Positions 1-7,044 of a stretch of DNA of 10,704 nt are shown piece after piece (the first letter of the stretch is position 1; each line of letters opens with the position of its first letter). The notes under the pieces are model-generated. The model did not search any database. It worked only from the letters and a program-made list of their open reading frames with translations, and was not told the origin of the DNA. The stretch lies in assembly GCA_002478225.1 (NCBI GenBank), contig DLMV01000086.1, forward strand, positions 18,794 to 29,497, read 5' to 3'. Origin of the DNA: Deltaproteobacteria bacterium UBA7527. GTDB taxonomy: Bacteria; Desulfobacterota; Syntrophorhabdia; Syntrophorhabdales; Syntrophorhabdaceae. A program made the position numbers and the translations under genes.

Positions 1-335
1 ACGTGATCATGCCGCCGATCGGCCTGCTGCTTGGCAATATAGATTTTTCGAATTTTTTTCTTGTGCTGAAGGATGGAAAGGTTGCAGGCCCTTACGCTAC
101 GCTTGCCGCTGCGAAGGCTGCCGGAGCCGTAACATTGAGCTACGGCCTCTTTATCAATACGATCATTAGTTTCCTGATAGTCGCGTTTTGTATATTTATG
201 ATGATAAAACAGGTGAATAGGTTCAAAAGTGAACCGCCTCCGGCAGCACCGGACACGAAAGAGTGCCCATACTGTATGTCATCGATACCCATCAAGGCAA
301 TAAAGTGCCCGCACTGTACATCGGAGTTGAACTGA
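1..335 (+). CDS. mscL: Large-conductance mechanosensitive channel MscL, 3' part, with zinc-ribbon tail
   Basis: This is the C-terminal part of MscL, the inner-membrane channel that opens under high membrane tension to release solutes during osmotic downshock. The gene enters from the left edge. By comparison with E. coli MscL about 39 residues (N-terminal helix and most of TM1) lie outside the window, so the GTG/ATG codons at 3-11 are internal. Visible are the end of TM1 (IMPPIGLLLGNIDF), a periplasmic loop carrying an Ala/Gly-rich stretch, TM2 (FLIVAFCIFMMIK) and a short Pro-rich linker. The tail is unusual: CPYC and CPHC pairs separated by 11 residues form a zinc-ribbon-like module, where E. 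coli MscL has a charged amphipathic helix. The gene ends with TGA at 333-335 and converges on the methyltransferase gene across a heptamer repeat array. Confidence 0.9.
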   Translation, partial: VIMPPIGLLLGNIDFSNFFLVLKDGKVAGPYATLAAAKAAGAVTLSYGLFINTIISFLIVAFCIFMMIKQVNRFKSEPPPAAPDTKECPYCMSSIPIKAIKCPHCTSELN

Positions 336-341
336 CAGTAT

Positions 342-439
342 GCTGGATGCTCGATACTGGTCACTGGATACTGGTCGCTTGTCGCTGGATGCTTGATACT
401 GGTTTGGACAAGCATCGAGTATCGAGAAACGAGGGACAA
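342..439. repeat. Degenerate heptamer tandem array with inverted arms
   Basis: From 342 the sequence divides into 7-nt units: GCTGGAT, GCTCGAT, ACTGGTC, ACTGGAT, ACTGGTC, GCTTGTC, GCTGGAT, GCTTGAT, ACTGGTT. Units after about 412 (GCATCGA, GTATCGA, GAAACGA) read as the reverse complement of the same motif. A perfect 9-bp inverted repeat (350-358 with 418-426) lets the array fold back. It fills the space between convergent mscL and the methyltransferase gene, so it could affect the 3' ends of both transcripts; that role is inference. A 15-nt core (346-360) recurs exactly at 8052-8066. Confidence 0.8.
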
Positions 440-451
440 GGTTTTCACCTT

Positions 452-1594
452 TTATCGACTATTCACTGCCTTTATCCTCGGGCCGATATATTCGTAGAGG
501 TAGCATCTTATTCCGCCGTTATATAATTTACGATTTTTGACAGCCTTTTTCCCGAAGAATGTCTGAAACCGCGGATGTGCGGATAATATGAAGAATGACC
601 ACATATCAAGCGCTGCGAACACCTCCCCCATTTTTCTGTAGATCCTTTCAACCTCTTCAGGGCCGCCCATACGCTCTCCATAGGGGGGGTTGCATATAAT
701 AAAACCGTATTTTTTCCGGGAACGGAAGTCCTCGAACGGAAGCCTCTGGAAGACGATGCAGTCCCCTACCCCCGCATTTTCTGCATTCTCACGGGCTTTC
801 TTAAGGACCTTCGCGTCAATGTCGGATGCGAGTATCCTGAACGGGAGGCTATTCACCTGCTTGCGCGCTTCCATTCTTGCTTTATCCCATATATCGGGGG
901 CAATTTGAGGCCATCTTTCAGACACAAAGGACCGCCTCAGGCCTGGAGCAATGTTTCTGCCTATCATAGCCGCTTCGATCGGGATCGTTCCCGAACCGCA
1001 AAAAGGATCGGCAAGGATCCTTTCAGGACCCCATCTGCTTAGAAGAACGATAGCTGCAGCGAGGTTCTCACGCAGCGGCGCCTCGCCTGCCTCTCCACGG
1101 TATCCCCTCTTGTGCAGACCATGTCCGGTTGTGTCCAATGTGAGCGTTGCCGTATCCTTGAAGAGTGCGATCTCGATCTTGTATAAAGGTCCTGTCTCGG
1201 GAAACTGTTCTATTGGATACCTTTCTTTCATTGATTCGACAACAGCTTTTTTTACTATGGACTGACAGTCTTTGACACTGAAAAGCTTTGAACTGACCGA
1301 TCTGCCAACGACATGCATTGTGCTGTCGACCGGGAGCATCTCGCCCCATCTGATATCCCGTGTGCCCCTGAAGAGTTCGTCGAAGCCTCTTGCCTTGAAG
1401 TCAGCGACCTTAATAAGTATCCTGTCCGCCGTTCTGAGCCGGATGTTGCATCTGGCAATATCCTCCGCATCTCCCGGGAAGGTTATCTTTCCGTTCTCTA
1501 CGGTCATATTGTCGTAACCGAGCGTTCTCAATTCACGTGCAACAATAGATTCAAGACCGAATGTTGAGGTTGCTATAATGGTATATTGTCCCAT
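452..1594 (-). CDS. THUMP-domain class I SAM-dependent RNA methyltransferase (RlmL/YpsC-like, COG0116)
   Basis: This is a 380-residue protein of the family that methylates guanine N2 in RNA (23S rRNA in E. coli RlmL); the exact substrate here is not readable from sequence. Residues 1-50 are the ferredoxin-like N-terminal part, about 50-155 the THUMP RNA-binding domain, and 160-375 the Rossmann methyltransferase. The family motif LHKRGYR is at 160-166, SAM-binding motif I DPFCGSGT at 196-203, an acidic ribose-binding position near D258, and catalytic motif IV NPPYGER at 302-308. It lacks the RlmK half that is fused in E. coli RlmKL, as is usual outside gammaproteobacteria. It starts 24 nt after the stop of the CDF gene, so co-transcription is likely. 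No good Shine-Dalgarno precedes the ATG, consistent with translational coupling. Confidence 0.9.
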   Translation of the reverse strand: MGQYTIIATSTFGLESIVARELRTLGYDNMTVENGKITFPGDAEDIARCNIRLRTADRILIKVADFKARGFDELFRGTRDIRWGEMLPVDSTMHVVGRSVSSKLFSVKDCQSIVKKAVVESMKERYPIEQFPETGPLYKIEIALFKDTATLTLDTTGHGLHKRGYRGEAGEAPLRENLAAAIVLLSRWGPERILADPFCGSGTIPIEAAMIGRNIAPGLRRSFVSERWPQIAPDIWDKARMEARKQVNSLPFRILASDIDAKVLKKARENAENAGVGDCIVFQRLPFEDFRSRKKYGFIICNPPYGERMGGPEEVERIYRKMGEVFAALDMWSFFILSAHPRFQTFFGKKAVKNRKLYNGGIRCYLYEYIGPRIKAVNSR

Positions 1595-1618
1595 TTGACC
1601 GGCACTACAGCGCAGATA

Positions 1619-2539
1619 TTATCTTTTCGACGCCTTTAATTTGAGAACCGTACATGTTGCTTCGGTGAGATCGCATCCGTCAACGCCGCACGGCTCCACA
1701 TGGATGACGATGTCGATGACCAACAGCTTCCCCTTGATCGTGGATTCTAGTTCGTTCGCAAGTTCATGCGCCTCATCAATGCTTAGTTTTTTACAGATCA
1801 ACAGGTGGAAGTCGATGTATTTCTTATTGCCTGAAAACCTTGTCCTCAATTTGTGATACCCTGCATAGGGGTAAGGCAATTGGCTGATAATATCTTCTAT
1901 CTCCTTTTGCACCTTCTCCGGTATGCTTGTATCCATAAGGCCGTAAAAACCGCTCTTCAGGATACGGATTGCCGAGTATATTATGATACAACCGGTGATC
2001 ACTGCGAACAAAAGATCGAAAAATATTTTACCTGTAAAGAAGGTAAGGGTCATTGCGAAGAGCGCGCTTGTATTCGAATAAATATCGCTTGTATAGTGAA
2101 GCGCATCCGCCCTGAGTGTAGTGGAGTTGGTTTTTTCTGCGACCCTTTTCAGTATTGCAGTTATAACAAATGTAAAAGCCAGGGACAAGATCATCACCGC
2201 GGCATCGAGCATGGAATAGGCTATGGCCTCGTCATGAAGATATACATGGATGGACCTGTAGATGATAAGCGTGCCCGATGTGACGATGACGACCGCCTGA
2301 ACAACCTGGGCCATGTTCTCAACCTTGCCGTGACCGTACTGGTGTGAATCGTCTGCGGGCTGCGATGCCTTCCATATGGCAAAAAGGTTCATTCCCGACA
2401 TGAAGGCATCGAGGAGACTGTCAAGCCCTGATGAGACAACGGCCATTGAGTTGGAGGCCAAACCGATAATGGATTTACTGACCGCGAGGATTAACGCCAG
2501 CGATATTGCCGTGATCGAAGCCTTTTGCCGTATGTCCAT
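1619..2539 (-). CDS. Cation diffusion facilitator, FieF/YiiP-like divalent metal efflux transporter
   Basis: This is a 306-residue inner-membrane antiporter expected to export Zn(II), Fe(II) or a similar ion in exchange for protons. Six membrane helices occupy roughly residues 8-200 and a cytoplasmic metal-binding domain follows. The transport site matches the YiiP DD-HD pattern: D40 and D44 in TM2 (GLDSLLD), H148 and D152 in TM5 (HYTSD). The interfacial site of YiiP is also kept: D63, H66 and H70 in PADDSHQYGHGK. In the C-terminal domain FHLLICK and IHVEPC correspond to the YiiP dimer metal site, with Glu where YiiP has Asp. The ATG is the earliest possible start, since TAA and TGA lie in frame within 9 nt upstream; no clear Shine-Dalgarno is seen. 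Metal specificity cannot be assigned with confidence. Confidence 0.9.
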   Translation of the reverse strand: MDIRQKASITAISLALILAVSKSIIGLASNSMAVVSSGLDSLLDAFMSGMNLFAIWKASQPADDSHQYGHGKVENMAQVVQAVVIVTSGTLIIYRSIHVYLHDEAIAYSMLDAAVMILSLAFTFVITAILKRVAEKTNSTTLRADALHYTSDIYSNTSALFAMTLTFFTGKIFFDLLFAVITGCIIIYSAIRILKSGFYGLMDTSIPEKVQKEIEDIISQLPYPYAGYHKLRTRFSGNKKYIDFHLLICKKLSIDEAHELANELESTIKGKLLVIDIVIHVEPCGVDGCDLTEATCTVLKLKASKR

Positions 2540-2594
2540 GTGTCATTAATATATGACAGAAAAGGGGAACATAGCGATGAAAAATTAAACTATT

Positions 2595-2760
2595 TTACTG
2601 AACCAGCGGGCCCGGAGGAGGCTCGACAACCTTTATCTCGCCGAATGCTTCTTCGTATCTCTCAAGGTTCTCCTGCAAGGCGATTACAATACGTTTCAAC
2701 GATGAACTCTTCTGCCCCGTGCGTAACAAGCATGGCATTGCTGTAACGGCCTCTCGACAT
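2595..2760 (-). pseudogene. Probable DUF3467 gene remnant, internally deleted and frameshifted
   Basis: Two short reading frames together resemble a DUF3467 protein, a small family of unknown function. From ATG 2760 one frame reads MSRGRYSNAMLVTHGAEEFI, like the family N-terminal strand region (YSN..., ...H..EEF). The second frame, from about 2705, reads RIVIALQENLERYEEAF then GEIKVVEPPPGPLVQ and stops at 2595, like the family C-terminal helix (ALQ.N...YE..FGEI). The usual middle segment, roughly 25-30 residues, is missing at the junction, and the first frame runs to a stop at 2662. The N-terminal residues usual for the family are also absent because the sequence runs directly into the PfpI remnant. 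The family call rests on remembered sequence patterns and is moderate. Confidence 0.5.
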
Positions 2761-2764
2761 CTCC

Positions 2765-3269
2765 AGGAGAACCGCAATAGAAAGGCGGGTGCGGGTCGTA
2801 TTCGATAGCGAGCTGTATCGTCCTTGCGGCATCGTCGTTTGCTATTTTGCTTGCAAGGTAAAGCGCCATATCAATACCAGCTGAAACTCCTGCGGATGTT
2901 ATGATCTTGCCGTCCTGGACAAACCTGTCATCTTTGACCCGAACGTTATATTTCTTAAGCTGTTCCTTGCGCCTCCAATGAGTAGTGCAATTTTTGTTAT
3001 CTAAAATACCTGCTTCAGCCAGCAACAACGACCCTGAACAGACCGAGACCGTAAAGCGGCTTGCCCTGTCGATCTTCCGGACCCAATCAACGACCTCTTT
3101 GTTCTTTAGAAGATTGTCAATACCGATCTATGTATCCCCTCTTTTCATAACCGGCAAAATATATCTTTGCACCCGGCAATCTCGACAGGACTTCATAAGG
3201 ACCGATCACGTCAAGCGCTGCATATTCATCGAAAAGCACAATGACGATCCTGATCGACTGTGCATCCAT
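2765..3269 (-). pseudogene. DJ-1/PfpI-family (class I glutamine amidotransferase-like) pseudogene
   Basis: A good start survives: ATG at 3269 with AAGGAGG 8 nt upstream, reading IRIVIVLFDEYAALDVIGPY, typical of DJ-1/PfpI proteins. After about 50 residues the frame meets TGA (near 3119). The shifted frame then resumes at IDNLLKNKEVVDWV and holds the nucleophile-elbow region SVCSGSLLLAEAGILD, then CTTHW, and EYDPHPPFYCGSP near the end. The central segment usual in the family, with the DVLVVPGG-type motif (about 35-40 residues), is missing between the two parts. The end runs straight into DUF3467-like sequence with no stop of its own. The deletion plus frameshift makes an active product very unlikely, although promoter and ribosome binding site look intact. 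Confidence 0.85.
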
Positions 3270-3291
3270 AGAGCAGCCCTCCTTTTTGTTG

Positions 3292-3322
3292 ATTATACTG
3301 TCATTGGCATAGAAAAAGTCAA
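3292..3322 (-). promoter_or_regulatory. Candidate promoter of the PfpI pseudogene
   Basis: On the minus strand TTGACT (3322-3317) and a perfect TATAAT (3297-3292) are separated by 19 nt, slightly longer than ideal. The predicted start of transcription lies just before the AAGGAGG site of the PfpI remnant. Confidence 0.4.
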
Positions 3323-3351
3323 ATGCTATTCCGTTGTTTAATTAGTTTGCC

Positions 3352-3372
3352 ATGAGCTACGAGCCGTGGGCT
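3352..3372. repeat. Short degenerate heptamer array (ATGAGCT type)
   Basis: Three consecutive 7-nt units read ATGAGCT, ACGAGCC, GTGGGCT. They resemble units at 10604-10631. It is short, so chance cannot be excluded. It lies in the 185-nt space between the PfpI remnant and truA, and its last bases overlap the stop of the small ORF at 3371-3451. Confidence 0.35.
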
Positions 3373-3451
3373 ATTTTAGTTCGATCCTAATGTCTTTAAT
3401 GTCCTTGTTCGCTTCGAAGGAGATCTCGTCAAAGCGAGACGGTCGGAACAT
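3371..3451 (-). CDS. Possible 26-residue peptide downstream of truA
   Basis: A short frame starts at ATG 3451, one codon past the truA stop and in the same frame, and ends with TAG. It reads MFRPSRFDEISFEANKDIKD followed by IRIELK, a highly charged sequence with protein-like composition and no recognised family. The AGGAGG inside the truA end lies 15 nt from the ATG, rather far for a ribosome site, but reinitiation after truA is possible. It could equally be the tail of a deleted gene, since the next gene downstream is a ruin. Confidence 0.25.
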   Translation of the reverse strand: MFRPSRFDEISFEANKDIKDIRIELK

Positions 3452-3454
3452 TGG

Positions 3455-4189
3455 TCAATATCTGATCCTCCTCAGGAATAGCCCTTTTGCAGGAGCTGTG
3501 GGGCCGGCATGGACACGGTCTTTCGACGCGAGTATCGCAAGGAGATCATCTCTTTTTAATTTCCCTGCGCCTACAAGAACAAGGGTGCCGACGATGTTCC
3601 GAACCATGTATCGTAAAAAGCCTGTTGCCTCTATTACAACGTAGATGAATTCCCCTCTCCTCTTTACCCCTGCCAATAGTATGTTCCGTACTGTGCTTTT
3701 GTATATCTCATCCTTTTTTTTAAATGCCGCAAAATCATGCTCGCCTTTAATGTCCTGAATTGCTTCATCCATGATGCCGCTATCGATCGTATAAGGAATA
3801 TGCCATGAATAGCGGAAATGGAACGGTGAATGGATTGGGGTGTTCGCAATGGTATACGAGTAGACCTTGCTTCGAGCCGAATACCGCGCATGAAAGGATC
3901 GATCGACCTCAAGCGCAGCCCTTACCCGTATGTCTTCAGGCAGTATGCTGTTCAATCCGTTCTTTAAGCCTTCAAAGGGGATATCTTTCCCGGTGTGAAA
4001 ATTGACAACCTGCCCTGATGCGTGCACCCCGGCATCCGTCCTCCCCCCGGCATATATTTTAATATCGTGGCTGAGGATGCGGGCAAGGGCTTCTCTTAAC
4101 ACCTCTTCAAGGGTAACAACGTTGGGCTGGCATTGCCATCCGTGATAATTTGTGCCGTCGTACTCCAGGACAAGGGCTATATTTCTCAT
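3455..4189 (-). CDS. truA: tRNA pseudouridine(38-40) synthase TruA
   Basis: This is a 244-residue enzyme that isomerises uridines 38-40 in the anticodon stem-loop of many tRNAs in the cytoplasm. The N-terminal strand MRNIALVLEYDGTNYHGWQ is typical. The catalytic aspartate is D52 in GRTDAGVHA. Later family segments are visible: SFHARYSARSKVYSY, HDFAAFKK, and FLRYMVRNIVGTLVLVGAGK near residues 190-210. Length is normal for the family (about 240-270). The ATG is preceded by AGAAGG at 6 nt spacing. It begins 20 nt after the stop of the lipoprotein gene, so the two are probably co-transcribed. Confidence 0.95.
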   Translation of the reverse strand: MRNIALVLEYDGTNYHGWQCQPNVVTLEEVLREALARILSHDIKIYAGGRTDAGVHASGQVVNFHTGKDIPFEGLKNGLNSILPEDIRVRAALEVDRSFHARYSARSKVYSYTIANTPIHSPFHFRYSWHIPYTIDSGIMDEAIQDIKGEHDFAAFKKKDEIYKSTVRNILLAGVKRRGEFIYVVIEATGFLRYMVRNIVGTLVLVGAGKLKRDDLLAILASKDRVHAGPTAPAKGLFLRRIRY

Positions 4190-4209
4190 TGGAGACCTTC
4201 TGTGTGTAA

Positions 4210-4518
4210 TTATCGTTTGTTCTCAGATCTCTTTGGCTTGGATGGCTCAGGTTTTGAGGGTTTGACCGGCGTCTGCTCCTTTTCTTTTAACGCCTCCTTC
4301 TCTGCTGAAAGATCTTTAGCCCTTATGCTATCTTTTTCTTCGATCTTTTTATAAAGCTCCTCGATCTCTTTCTTAAGGCCGATGTTCTCTGCCTTCAGAT
4401 AGCTGTTCTCTTCCTTTAATGCCTTGATCTCCTCTTTTAAACCCTTCACTTCTTTTCCGCACGAAGAACAAAAGATCGTCATTGCGACAGCGATGATTAT
4501 GGCTGTAAAGTATTTCAT
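4210..4518 (-). CDS. Small coiled-coil (leucine-zipper) lipoprotein, function unknown
   Basis: This 102-residue protein begins with a hydrophobic signal segment (residues 3-16) followed by C17-S-S-C20. C20 is the likely lipidated cysteine, although Cys at -3 makes the lipobox atypical. From residue 22 to about 75 it is a charged helix with leucines every seven residues (L27, L34, L41, L48, L55), a textbook parallel coiled coil of the size seen in Lpp-like proteins. The tail (82-102) is rich in Pro, Lys and Ser and could contact peptidoglycan; that is inference. I recognise no family. It lies directly upstream of truA and is transcribed away from gyrA. The ribosome site is weak (GGAAA about 12 nt upstream). 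Confidence 0.75.
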   Translation of the reverse strand: MKYFTAIIIAVAMTIFCSSCGKEVKGLKEEIKALKEENSYLKAENIGLKKEIEELYKKIEEKDSIRAKDLSAEKEALKEKEQTPVKPSKPEPSKPKRSENKR

Positions 4519-4546
4519 ATTTATTTATTTTCCATGATGTTTGTCT

Positions 4547-4577
4547 CATTGTCAATGCTTATTGTTTATGTTACATT
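4547..4577 (+). promoter_or_regulatory. Candidate gyrA promoter within a divergent region, with a small palindrome
   Basis: TTGTCA (4549-4554) and TACATT (4572-4577) are 17 nt apart, a plausible sigma-70-type promoter about 40 nt upstream of gyrA. The -35 lies inside a perfect palindrome CATTG-T-CAATG (4547-4557). On the opposite strand the same bases give TTGACA, a consensus -35 facing the lipoprotein gene, but its -10 partner (GAAAAT, 17 nt away) is weak and very close to the ATG. Confidence 0.35.
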
Positions 4578-4620
4578 ATTGTAAAAAAACATCGCAATAC
4601 GACAATACAGGGAGGACTTG

Positions 4621-7044
4621 ATGCAAACGTCTGTTGTTACTGTTCCCATTGAAGAGGAGATGAAAAGATCATACCTTGATTATGCCATGAGCACGATCAT
4701 AGGAAGGGCGTTGCCCGACATACAGGACGGTTTGAAACCTGTCCACAGGAGGATCTTGTATGCAATGTACGAATTGAACAACACCCATGACAAACCATAC
4801 AAGAAGTCCGCCAGGGTTGTCGGCGACGTGATCGGTAAATTTCACCCCCACGGAGACCAGGCGGTCTATGATGCAATAACAAGGATGGTCCAGGATTTTT
4901 CTCTCCGTTATCCGCTTATCGACGGCCAGGGGAACTTCGGTTCAATAGACGGCGATGCGCCGGCAGCGATGCGGTATACGGAGATAAGGCTTTCGAAGAT
5001 AGCGGAAGAGATCCTGGAGGACATTGAAAAAGAAACAGTATCCTTCAGGGCAAACTACGACGACTCCCTTGTAGAGCCTACGGTCTTGCCCTCCAAGATA
5101 CCGAATCTGCTTATCAATGGGTCGTCAGGCATAGCGGTCGGAATGGCAACGAACATACCGCCGCACAACCTTACGGAGGTTGTTGACGGCATGGTCGCTT
5201 ACATCGAGAACCCTGACATTACCATCCCTGATCTTTTGAAGTACATCCCTGGCCCCGATTTCCCTACCCAGGGAGTAATCTATGGCAGACAGGGCATCCG
5301 GGAAGCTTACGAGACAGGCAGGGGCCATATCATCCTCCGGGCACGGTCATCTATTGAACAATACAGAAAAGATGGGCGGGAGGCAATTATTATCACCGAG
5401 ATCCCCTACCAGGTGAATAAAGCCCGCCTTATTGAGAGCATAGTCGAATTGATCAATGAAAAGAAGATCGAGGGAATTTCGACGATCAGGGACGAATCGA
5501 ACCGGGAGGGCATGAGGATCGTTATTGAACTGAAAAAAGGGGAGATCGCCGTACCCATATTGAATCAGCTCTATAAGCATACACAGCTGCAGACCACGTT
5601 CGGTATTATTTTTCTCACGATCGTCAACAATGAGCCAAGGCTTCTCAACCTCAAGGAAATGATCAGGGAATTCATTGATTTCCGCAAACTGATAGTCACG
5701 AAACGGTCTACCTTTGAGCTGAACAAGGCCCTCGACAGGCTCCACATCCTTGAAGGGCTCAAGATAGCCCTTGAACACATCGACGAGGTTATTGCGCTTA
5801 TCAAGAAGTCTAAGAACACGCAGGAGGCTAAAGCTGCCCTCATGGAAAGGTTCTCCTTATCCGACAAACAGTCAACGAACATCCTTGAGATGCGCCTCCA
5901 GCGCTTGACATCCCTGGAACGGACCAAGATAATCGATGATTACACGAACACCTCTGAAGAGATCAAGCACCTCCAAAAGGTACTGCAGAGTGAAAAGCTC
6001 CTTCTGGGCATCGTTAAAAAGGAACTTCTGGAGGTAAAGAAAAAATACGGCGACGCAAGGTATACGGAGATCGTTGAAGAACTTCCTGAGATCACCCTGG
6101 AAGACATGATCAAGGAAGAAGAGGTCGTTGTAACGATCACTTACAAGGGTTATGCCAAAAGGACGTCACTTGATCAGTACAAACACCAGATCCGCGGCGG
6201 CAAAGGAAAAACCGGCATAGTCGTCAGGGAAGAAGATTTCGTTGACCACCTTTACATAGCATCAACGCACTCCTATATCCTGTTTTTCACGAACACCGGG
6301 AAAGTGCATGTTGTGAAGGTCCACACCATACCTGAGGCAAGCCTCTCCGCTAAAGGCAAACACATCGTAAACCTCATCAACATCGGAAAGGAAGAGAGGA
6401 TAACGGCCATTACGCACGTAAGGGAGTTCTCTCCCGATAAATACCTTTTCCTTGTTACGAAGAAGGCCCATGTTAAGAAGATGACCCTTGACCTCCTAAA
6501 GAATATACGATCAACAGGCATCAGGGCAATAACCTTGCCTGAAGATGACAGCCTTATCGGTGTCCTCGAAACGAACGGCGAAAGCGAGATCATGCTGGCA
6601 ACAAAAAAAGGGTTATCTATACGCTTCCTCGAAAAACAGATCAGGCCTATGGGCAGGACTGCATATGGAATAAGGGGCTTGCGCTTCAAAAAGACCGGTG
6701 ACGAGGTCGTATCTGTGGAGATTGTAAATAAGACCTGCAATGTTTTCACGGTAACCCAGAAAGGCTATGGGAAAAGAGCGCCCTGCTCCCAGTACAGGAT
6801 CCAGTCAAGAGGCGGATCAGGGATCATCAATGTGCGGTGCGGCGCAAAGAACGGGGAAGTCGTGAGCTTAAAAAAATTAGGCGAAAAAGACGAGGTCATT
6901 CTCGTTACCGATACTGGCAGGACGATCAGGTTTGGCGCTGATGATATACCCGTGCAGAAAAGAGGAGGCCTCGGCGTAAAATTGATGGACCTGAGGGAAG
7001 GCGAGGCTATCAGCGGCGCAGCGATAATAGGCGAAGCGGAATGA
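4621..7044 (+). CDS. gyrA: DNA gyrase subunit A
   Basis: This is the 807-residue breakage-reunion subunit of gyrase, which introduces negative supercoils with GyrB. The ATG at 4621 is chosen because GGAGG lies 5 nt upstream; the TTG at 4618 would be too close to it. The winged-helix domain carries HPHGD (75-79) and the catalytic pair R118-Y119 in AAMRYTE. Tower and coiled-coil regions follow to about residue 490. The C-terminal DNA-wrapping pinwheel (about 500-807) holds a GyrA-box, QIRGGKG at 523-529, with Ile where Arg or Lys is usual, plus repeat-blade motifs such as QSRGGSG and QKRGGLG. Box and length favour GyrA over ParC. Residue Q80 aligns with E. coli Ser83 of the quinolone region, while D84 (E. 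coli Asp87) is kept. The stop overlaps gpsA as ATGA. Confidence 0.96.
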   Translation: MQTSVVTVPIEEEMKRSYLDYAMSTIIGRALPDIQDGLKPVHRRILYAMYELNNTHDKPYKKSARVVGDVIGKFHPHGDQAVYDAITRMVQDFSLRYPLIDGQGNFGSIDGDAPAAMRYTEIRLSKIAEEILEDIEKETVSFRANYDDSLVEPTVLPSKIPNLLINGSSGIAVGMATNIPPHNLTEVVDGMVAYIENPDITIPDLLKYIPGPDFPTQGVIYGRQGIREAYETGRGHIILRARSSIEQYRKDGREAIIITEIPYQVNKARLIESIVELINEKKIEGISTIRDESNREGMRIVIELKKGEIAVPILNQLYKHTQLQTTFGIIFLTIVNNEPRLLNLKEMIREFIDFRKLIVTKRSTFELNKALDRLHILEGLKIALEHIDEVIALIKKSKNTQEAKAALMERFSLSDKQSTNILEMRLQRLTSLERTKIIDDYTNTSEEIKHLQKVLQSEKLLLGIVKKELLEVKKKYGDARYTEIVEELPEITLEDMIKEEEVVVTITYKGYAKRTSLDQYKHQIRGGKGKTGIVVREEDFVDHLYIASTHSYILFFTNTGKVHVVKVHTIPEASLSAKGKHIVNLINIGKEERITAITHVREFSPDKYLFLVTKKAHVKKMTLDLLKNIRSTGIRAITLPEDDSLIGVLETNGESEIMLATKKGLSIRFLEKQIRPMGRTAYGIRGLRFKKTGDEVVSVEIVNKTCNVFTVTQKGYGKRAPCSQYRIQSRGGSGIINVRCGAKNGEVVSLKKLGEKDEVILVTDTGRTIRFGADDIPVQKRGGLGVKLMDLREGEAISGAAIIGEAE

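Noticed and set aside
342..439. CRISPR array
   Set aside because: The units are 7 nt and contiguous, without 25-40 nt spacers, and no cas-like gene is nearby.
263..526. 87-residue + strand frame overlapping the mscL end
   Set aside because: Most of it is translated heptamer repeat, whose 7-nt period creates spurious periodic peptides.
1853..2347. 164-residue open frame on the + strand
   Set aside because: It lies wholly opposite the CDF transporter gene, whose motifs are clear; the translation is Cys/His-rich without any family pattern.
3117..3119. TGA in the PfpI remnant as another selenocysteine codon
   Set aside because: Unlike the YeeE case, the same frame after it is not family-like; the homology resumes in a shifted frame with a segment missing.
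5347..5778. Antisense open frames within gyrA
   Set aside because: These are shadow frames opposite a strongly conserved gene, with no ribosome site or motif.
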